Assembly (NCBI GenBank): GCA_019454045.1
Contig: SKCR01041835.1
Span: 158,206 to 222,205 of the forward strand
Length of the DNA stretch: 64,000 nt
Source: Zanthoxylum bungeanum
Lineage: Eukaryota > Streptophyta > Magnoliopsida > Sapindales > Rutaceae
Direction of reading: 5' to 3'
Shown piece by piece: positions 56,633 through 64,000 of the stretch (the first letter of the stretch is position 1; every line of letters begins with the position of its first letter). The position numbers were made by a program, and so were the translations under genes. The notes under the pieces are model-generated. The model worked only from the letters and a program-made list of their open reading frames with translations. It was not told the origin of the DNA and ran no database searches.

Positions 56633-57289
56633 AACATAGAATCCGCTACAAGAAGACGAGTTGAAAACATATGTGTGTTTTGCGGTACTAGTGTTGGTGT
56701 TAAGCCATAATACGTAGAAGCATCACATGAATTGGGTCGAGTCTTAGCTGCAAGGAATATGCACTTAGTATATGACGGATGCAATCTTGGACTTATAAGG
56801 ATCGTTTCAAAGGTTGTACAAGAATGAGGCAGTCATGTTTTGGGAATCATCCCAAAACCCTTGGCAGAAGCAAATCTTATTGGACCATCAAACAGAGAAG
56901 AGTTAATCGTGCCAGGTATGTCTGAACGACTGGTAGAAATGATTCATCGTGCTGATGCTTTTATTGCTTTGCCAGGTGGCTTGGGTACATTGGAGGAAAT
57001 TTTTACAGTGTTATCTTGGGCGAACCTGAACATACACCAGAAACCGCTTAGACTGTACAACATTGAAGGATTCTAGGATTTTCTTTATGTGTTTCTTGAT
57101 GATGCTCGGAGAAATGGGTTCGTGTCAAAACCTTTAAAAGAACTCCTCTTCACTGCCAGAACTGCTCTAGATCTAATTGACCAAATCATAGCCTATGAAC
57201 CACAAATTGACCCTATCATTTCAAAGATAAATTAGTCTGAAGACGATCGTGGTAAGAGGAGTCAGATTAATTTGGATCTTAACCTTTAA
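56633..57289 (+). pseudogene. LOG: Captured LOG-like gene, full length but broken (element A)
   Basis: One frame runs through about 218 codons with no frameshift and no intron. It reads like a plant LOG enzyme, which releases active cytokinin base from the riboside monophosphate. Near the start is RRRVENICVFCGTSVG, the nucleotide-binding first strand. HLVYDGCNLGL is a decayed form of the family GGG loop. MSERLVEMIHRADAFIALPG and PGGLGTLEEIF carry the catalytic Arg and Glu, and the end is INLDLNL. Damage: the probable start codon is ATA (56636-56638), and stops lie at 56708 (TAA), 56825 (TGA), 57074 (TAG) and 57233 (TAG). At two of these (56825, 57074) copy C has sense codons for G and Y, and at 57233 it has W. 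Normal LOG length is about 210-220 residues. Confidence 0.85.
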
Positions 57290-58564
57290 CTTTTCATTTA
57301 GATATAGAATTTCAGCTAACCAGTACGGTTTTCTAAACTCTTTTCTACTGTTTAGACATTGGGGACAATGTCTCATTTAGGTTTGAGGGAGGAGATTAGT
57401 TAGATTGTTTCTTACTTTTAGTCTAAAATTTTTCGATAAATACAAAAAAATTGAATTTTTTTCAAAAATTACAAAAATATCTGCGTTTTGTGTTTTTATT
57501 TTGACTAAAAATGTGAAATTGGTAAGAGATAGCTGAGTAAGGAGTTTCCACACCTGAGACGTATCTCAAACCTAATTCGGAACAAGTTAATTTTTGTTTA
57601 TTTCCTTTTGAATTATTTAATTTTTGAATTCTCAATAATACTGACTAAAATGGATTTTCATATGCTCTGTTAGCAGGTATTATCAACATGCATAGTAACA
57701 TACGGACATGAGCTATAATTGAAAAGTTTGTAATATTCAGTGCTATAGTTTAATTTGAGGAAGCATATCAAAAAGTGATGGAGTAAAAAAAACGTCTGAG
57801 ATCCGAGTTATTAAGTCTGTAAGAGTGTTTTAACACCTAGTACCCTAAAGCCAACTGGTTTGGGAGTCACTGGCCCAAAACTCGCTGCATGGATCAAAGA
57901 TGTTGCAAAAATATATATATCTGAAGTCTAAGTATTAAGTCCGTGGGGGTGTCTTAACACCTGGTGCCTAAAGCAAACTGGTTTGGGAGCCACCGACTCA
58001 ACACACGCTACATAGATGAAAGATATTGTATATAAATAAAAAAAATCAAAGAAAAAATCAGAAAAATGAGAAAAATTATCCATTGCTACAAAAAGGTGTG
58101 AATTCTGATAAAACTTTAGGACAAAAATATTACTCTCTTATAAACTGCACTTGTGACTGTTGTGGGCAAAAATGAGTTGTTTAATATTTTATCGGCTATG
58201 TATATGGAGAATAGTAAATATAATAGGAGAATTTACTTATTCGGTAATTTAGAAAGAAAGAAAACAACTAGTGACATGGAGTAGAAGTTTCACCTGATTA
58301 GTTACTAACTTCTTTATTCTATTTTCTCTTGTCTTTTTGCTTTTGTGTGCATTAGTTTTTACTACATTTTTACTGTTGTAAAATGTTTTATGGGTATCAT
58401 TGCTGTAAAACCCTCACGAGAACAACTCGTCCACTAGGGACACCTAGGGGTTTAAAGGCTTATTGAATACGCTAAATGCAATCGTGACCCCTATGAAATG
58501 GCTTAGTTAAATTTAATTATGTTATTTATTTTGTATTTTGCTCGAGGACTAGCAAAATGTTAGG
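57290..58564 (+). other. 3' untranslated region of A
   Basis: Non-coding and collinear with 38626-39948: GACATTGGGGACAATGTC at 57355, the AT-rich palindromic stretch and the 125-bp tandem duplication (about 57794-58040). The long A-run of C is only seven A here. Confidence 0.75.
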
Positions 58565-58574
58565 TTTGGGGGTG
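58565..58574 (+). other. Polypurine tract of A
   Basis: TTTGGGGGTG directly precedes the 3' LTR, as in C. Confidence 0.8.
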
Positions 58575-61500
58575 TGATGAGTGGTAAATCTATCACTATT
58601 TCTCATCATTTAACCTAATATTTTGTACAGTTTCTTGAGTTTTGTGAATATTTTGATGTGTTTTGTGTTATTTTGTAGATAAATAAAGTTTCACGACATT
58701 CTGGAGGTGATTTGGGGCCAAAACAGTGAAAAAGAACACAAAAGGGTATTTTGGTCATTGGGTGCGTCGCGACGCGCAGGCTGAGTCACGACGCCTAACG
58801 TGCGCCGGGGACACTGTTGGGGTTGGTGCTCAGAGCACCAATTCCCGGTTGTATTTCTTTATGAATACTTCTGTAAAACATTATTATTATGAATAATATA
58901 TGCAGTTTCTATAATATAATGTATATTTTAATATGGTAAAGACGTAATGACCTTAGAATGATTAGTCATGGTACTGTTGCAAAAGCGTCGCAACGACATT
59001 GAGTAGTATCATGACGTTGTCATTCTCAGACAGTTCCTAGTCAAGGTTTACACTACTTGGTCAGTATAGTAAACCCGTTGAGACCGGTACATGTCGTATA
59101 CTGGAATATATGATTCCAATGGTTTCTCAATGAACCATGAGTCTTGGAGACTGGTATAGACGTGTGGGTGTTTATAGCGGATAAACACTGAACGAATCAC
59201 CGAAGATTCTTAATGGATGGTACACCAACGTCAATAAGAATCTTCTCGGGTTGAGTAGCACTTGTGATTCTTAGACTTGAGATGCCATTGTGGGCACATG
59301 AGACATCTTCTACACCTAGATGGCAGTCACGTCACCGATCTATTTAGATCAGACCTCCGCCTGTTCGTTGGGTGTAGATAGATCCTCAGGGTGTCCTATG
59401 TGTGTCAAGATATGATCCGTCAATTCTGTGTATCAGAGCATATGTAGTTCACATGATTAGCAATCAGATAAAACCATGGGCCCGTGGTACATTTTAGAAA
59501 CTAGTTCTAAACATTCTTTTTGAGATTGCTAATAGAATAGTCGACTGGATAATCCTCATAGAGATTTGACGTTTACATCTATATCTCTAGGATATATCCG
59601 AATACCTGTGACAGAGGAATTATACATTTGTCATGACCTCGACCTGTATGATTCAGCGAATTTATCTGTGATCGTCATAATTTACGGGTGGATGAATTGT
59701 GGACACGAAATTAGATTTCGTGACGGATATGCCTGAATCTAGAGTCTCAATAATGAAATATACTCGTAGAGCATTAGAGCAACATTTATAAATAATATTG
59801 ATTATTTATAAAGTCGTTTAAAGGTTAAACGTAAAATACATGTGTAGGGACCCGATAGTCATTTCCTTAATTTTTGTGTATTTACAATTAATACTTGATT
59901 AATTCAAATACACATTAATTAATTGTCAAATTGAGATATTTGACTAATATCCTAAATGAATATATGTATTTGATATTAATGTAAATATAATACATATATT
60001 TAATATATTTGTATTCAATTAATTAATTAATTATTAATTGTTAAATGATTAAATTAATTAAAATATAAATATCTTAACATTTGGATATTTGAATTAAATG
60101 GCTAAGTTGCCTTTGTTGACTTAATTAAAATATCTATAAAGTGTTGATTAGATATTTAACAAGTTGATCAAATTATAACCAAATGAAATTAAAATTAATT
60201 TTGTTGTATTTGCCTTTACCATTTTCGGCCAAGGCCATTTCTTGGCAAGTATAAATTGTTTCATTTCATTTTGGTAAATTAACCTAATACTTTTACAAAC
60301 TCCATTAAAAAGAAACAAAAGAAGTTTGTGAGGAAGAAGAAGAAAACAAAGAGAAAATCAAAGAAAGCTTAAGATTAGTAAGTTTCTTCAACCTACTATT
60401 AGAAGGGAAAATGTTCATTAAGATCTAGGCTAATCTTGTGATATTCTCATGTTATTCTTTTCTTTATTCTTTTTGTTTTTGATGAATGGAAGTTTGGTGA
60501 AGTGTTGAGAGCAGTATGATGATGGAAGCTTCTGACTAATGTAGTTATAAGTGTTCTTTTATGGTTTTGGAAACTTTGTTGCTAATCTAGAGTTTTTGAC
60601 CAACTCTTAAATGACCTAGATTTGATCTATAGTTATGTCATTGTGTTGAGACTTTAATTGGATGGAAGATGATGATTAAAGTAATTGGTTTAACCAATTT
60701 GGTCTAATTTGTCCAATTTGAAGAAATTGAAAAATTAGGGTTTAAGACCTTATCCAAATTTAGGGCTTTTCATTTATGTTGTGTATAAGGATGTGTATAT
60801 GATGCATATAAACTTTCATATTGATTGGATTTCATTTGGATGTGTCTTGAAGCAGGAAGTGCAAAATGCACAATAATGAACCCTTGTGAGGCTCTCGGCC
60901 AAATGGAAGAAATTGGGGATTTATGTTGCCTTTGGTGTTTTGACATTTATGACATGTTAAGTTCATCTTAGAAATGATTCAGAATCATCCAAAATTGATT
61001 TGAACAATTTCAGACTAAAATGAACAAGATACCAAGTGTAAGGGAAATTCGGTAAATTCACATGAATATGATTTATTGAATTTTATTTCATAATTTGATT
61101 ATTAGGTAATTAAATAATATGTTTATTTAATGAATCCGAGAAAAATTTTTGAAATCAGAAAATTTGATTTTCCACCGTTTCCGCTGCGCGTTACCGGATT
61201 TAGCCCCTAAAACCCCTACAGACACATGTCAGAATCTGAGAAGTTTGACTTTGCTAACGTGCGCCGTGCCACGTGTCACCATCACAGTTGATCTGCTAAT
61301 GTGCGCCGTGCCACATGTCATCATCCTATGGTGCCAACAATCACCATCGCCACGTGTCATCCCACGTGTCAGCCACGTCATCATCCACGTCAGCAGAAGA
61401 CCGAGTCAACCTGCCACGTGCAGCCACGTCATCATCAGCCAATCACAGCGTGCCACGTGTTGCAATTCTTTGGTGCCGAAAATCCCTTTCTCCACGTGTC

Positions 61501-62898
61501 GACACATCAGCACCACGTCAACATAATTATTGAATTAATTATCCGCAATCGCCACGTCAACGGATAAGAATATGAACCAGCCAATTAGAGAGCGACACGA
61601 CATCGCGTAGCGACACAAGAACAAATTTGGCGTCGCGACGCGGGAAGCTTATTGAGGCCTATAAATAGAGCTCAAAATTTCAGTTTCAGATGTACATTCC
61701 TCTATGAATTCTCTGATGTAAATATGGAGTTTTCTATCTAGTTTCTTTTAAATTTTAGTTTTGTAATTAATTTTAATTACGTTATGTAATAATAGTAATT
61801 TATTTTTTTTACTTTTACAGTTTTTACTATTCAACATGAGGAGGTAACTTCCCCCTATTAGGGTGAAAGGTAATTCTTTTACTATTTCTATTTAGATTAA
61901 TCTCCCTTAAATATAATATATTCACCATTTAAAATTTGACTTAATCAGGTTACCGCCTATATGGCTGGTTGATAAAATAATCACAAGTTAATATATTATA
62001 TTAAGGGAGATATCTAAATTAGTAGAAGTAAAAGTTGATCCTTTTACCTTAGCATTTTATTTTATTGTAATTTACTTTTAAGCTTTTACTTTACCGCAAT
62101 TACTTTTCAGCATTTTTACTTTATGTCTTTTACTTTTAAGTTTTTACTAGCCCTAGTTATGTGTTGTAACTAAGTTAGTTATCCGGGGTTGTGATGAATT
62201 CTAATATCACCGGTTTATAAGGGGTTATTTTATAGTTTGGGTAATTTAAATGTTTACTTATTAAGTCTTAAGTTTAATGCGTCTTGTTAATTGGCCATTA
62301 ATAAGATTGATTTGGTAAATCTAAAATTAACTTGACAAAGGAATTTTAGGTTTCAGCCTTAGACTTAATAGCACACGATCTTCCTTGAGGATAAATAACC
62401 CTTTAATAGATTTCCTTACATGATAGACATATACATGTCGGGCGGGGGTAGCCATAATTGGAACTTAAACTTAATGAATCCAGATAATTTGGTTGACATA
62501 GAAATATGGTTCAATTGGGTTATACTGGATATTTGCGTCTGACCATCGACAGAGGCTTTCGCATAATATAGTGTTCCAGGTTAGTAAACCGATTTATTAC
62601 ACAAACATGAAATAACCACTTCATCTTTTAAAAGATATTAGAAATATTCACAACCATAAATAGTTTTCTAATATTGAATTTTCTTAAACCTACTTTCGTG
62701 CAATTTTATTTACTTGTTTTTTTTAAATTTAGAATCATCACCATTTCAAATCAATCAAACAACTTGTTAGATACTAGTAATCATTTGACCTCATAAAATT
62801 AATAGATTATGTATTAAGTCCTCGTGAGATCGATATTTTTTATACTACTTGAACGATAGGTGTGCTTGCGTTATACACGTGTGTGTAAGCACCGGTCA
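58575..62898 (+). repeat. 3' LTR of A, split by F2
   Basis: LTR sequence at 58575-58814 and 61226-62898 adds to about 1913 bp, against 1920 for the 5' LTR. TATAAATA is at 61660-61667. CACGTG and CACGTC motifs at 61268-61550 are better preserved than in the 5' LTR. Confidence 0.9.
58815..61220 (+). mobile_element. Element F2: solo LTR of a Copia-type element
   Basis: It is 2406 bp, starts TGTTGGGGTT, ends AACCCCTACA and is flanked by a perfect GACAC duplication (58810-58814 and 61221-61225). Removing it restores the A LTR (compare 26415-26445). It is related to the F1 LTR. It has no primer site or coding sequence, so recombination between its two LTRs probably removed the rest. Confidence 0.9.
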
Positions 62899-62903
62899 AC
62901 GGT

Positions 62904-64000
62904 CCATTCTATAATTGTATGGTGACCTTGATCAGGGATCGTCCATGTAGAGACATGAGAATAGAAGCACCTTGTATGATGTGATAATATAGGACTGGAC
63001 CCAGATGTAAATGACATTATTTTAATATCCGTTAAACAAAGAAAGTCATTTTGATTTACTAGATGGATGAACTCCTGCATGACAGGCTATGTCATTTGAT
63101 TTACAAAGGTGAGGTTGATGTAGCAGTCCCGACCAATAGCTACGTACTTTGGGGGCATGGTCTGGTGTGTAGTTGGGAACATTTTACATATATACGAAGT
63201 TCACTCCTTCTTGCGAGAAGTAGAGGAGTATCTTTCTTAAGGGTTGATTCCGTACTTGAACGGTTTGAGCGCTCAAGTTTTTCTATTACAAATAGAAAGA
63301 TTAAAATTCATAATGGTTATGAATAAATAGTTCATTAGAGAATCAATGGTACTTAAAGTATAAATAATTAGAGGGGTATAATAGACATTATGACCCGGCT
63401 CTAATTACGAGATACTCGTGAAGGGTCAATTCGTATGTAGTGACTATATCGATGGACACCGACTTGGTTCAGCTTAATATATCATCTGCGGCAACGAGAG
63501 TGCAACTTCGGATTTTTAGTGGAATAACCCGGAGTTAATAATTCAGAATATTTAATTAAGAGCTTAATTAATATTTCAGGATTATTGGATCTCGGAACCA
63601 TAGGTCCATTTGATCCCCGTGCTAGCTCGATATACTATAACAGATTTAGTATAATTGGATAGTCCAATTATATACTCACAAAGGTATAAATATTATTAAT
63701 ATGATTAATAATATATTTTGTCACACTTGAAATTTTATATTAAAATTAATATATAGTTTTATTAAATATATGATATTTAAATAAATGTATTAAATTATAT
63801 AAGATATAATTTATGTGAGGTCAAATTAGGAATTCCAAATTTATTTAATGTAAGGTTAAATTAGGAATTCTATTTTTGGGTTTTGGAAACCCTTGACTTT
63901 ATTTTGGAAGTTACACCTTTTTGAAAGGTAATAACTCATTAGTTTTGTAACATATATTTTCTTTATGGAATTTAGTATCGGATGTTACAAAATTATTGAA
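62904..64000 (+). repeat. 3' LTR of element D, second part (continues beyond the window)
   Basis: From CCATTCTATAATTG it follows 6291-7425 of the 5' LTR to the end of the window, with scattered substitutions. About 750 bp should remain outside. The 87-codon open frame at 63063-63326 is LTR sequence, not a gene. Confidence 0.9.

Larger units (their letters stand above)
26177..62898 (+). mobile_element. Element A: Athila-like Ty3/gypsy element with captured LOG gene, in D's 3' LTR
   Basis: LTRs are at 26177-28096 and 58575-62898. The tRNA-Asp primer site, gag, PR, RT, RNase H, IN, an unknown ORF, a LOG pseudogene and a polypurine tract follow in that order. GCGGT (26172-26176) and ACGGT (62899-62903) are the target duplication with one change. 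Without nested B and F2 it is about 12.0 kb. Internal stops, frameshifts and an RT active-site change make it non-autonomous now. Confidence 0.9.
6029..64000 (+). mobile_element. Element D: Ty1/copia retrotransposon, oldest host of the nest, 3' end outside the window
   Basis: The 5' LTR is at 6029-8181, a decayed initiator-Met tRNA primer site at about 8182-8196, and broken pol at 8503-8740, 16168-17878 and 25468-25893. A polypurine tract precedes 25908, and the 3' LTR starts with the same TGTTGGGATGTATGCC as the 5' LTR. The LTR sequence stops at 26176 and continues at 62904, corresponding to base 6291 of the 5' LTR, so about 36.7 kb was inserted between. Gag and protease are missing (deletion between the leader and integrase). 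Elements E1, E2 and A are inserted in it. The pol order IN-RT-RH confirms Copia. The sub-lineage is not assigned. Confidence 0.9.

Overview
The window is nuclear DNA of a flowering plant, probably a eudicot. Two host genes with plant-type introns and promoter elements occupy the first 5 kb. Almost everything from 6 kb to the end is LTR retrotransposon sequence, with plant-type tRNA primer-binding sites and Copia, Athila-like and Tat-like proteins. I see no bacterial, organellar, tRNA or rRNA genes.

Host part (1-5000): the last exon of a mitochondrial succinate/fumarate carrier gene lies on the + strand. It converges on a complete ZRF1/zuotin-type J-protein gene on the - strand. That gene has an intron in its 5' UTR and a promoter with telo-box and site II motifs.

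Retrotransposon part (6029-64000): the elements are nested inside one another. D is a Ty1/copia element. Its 5' LTR is at 6029-8181 and its 3' LTR starts at 25908, is interrupted at 26176, resumes at 62904 and runs off the window. Its pol gene is in pieces. Into D went (i) E1, a non-coding Tat-like element on the - strand (8741-16167) that itself holds F1, part of another Copia element (11672 to about 15100); (ii) E2, a Tat-like element in permuted order (17879 to about 25467); and (iii) A, an Athila-like Ty3/gypsy element (26177-62898) that landed in D's 3' LTR. A was then hit by B, a degenerate Copia element (29292-51548, target duplication AAAAG), and by F2, a solo LTR (58815-61220, target duplication GACAC). 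B's 5' LTR received C, a second and younger Athila-like element (29521-42146). D, A, B and C therefore form a stack four deep.

The most striking content is in A and C. Between integrase and the 3' LTR, where Athila elements often have an env-like ORF, both carry an intronless gene of the LONELY GUY (LOG) cytokinin-activating enzyme family. In A it is collinear over about 218 codons but broken by four stops and a lost start codon. In C the 5' part is rearranged and the last 156 codons are open. The LTRs of the same family have a dense array of CACGTG and TGACGTCA motifs upstream of a TATA box. A second unusual signal is in the leader of B: repeated hairpins that share a loop sequence but have different, self-complementary arms.

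All judgements of homology, LTR identity and age were made by eye. Many single-base frameshifts lie in homopolymers and could be sequencing errors.
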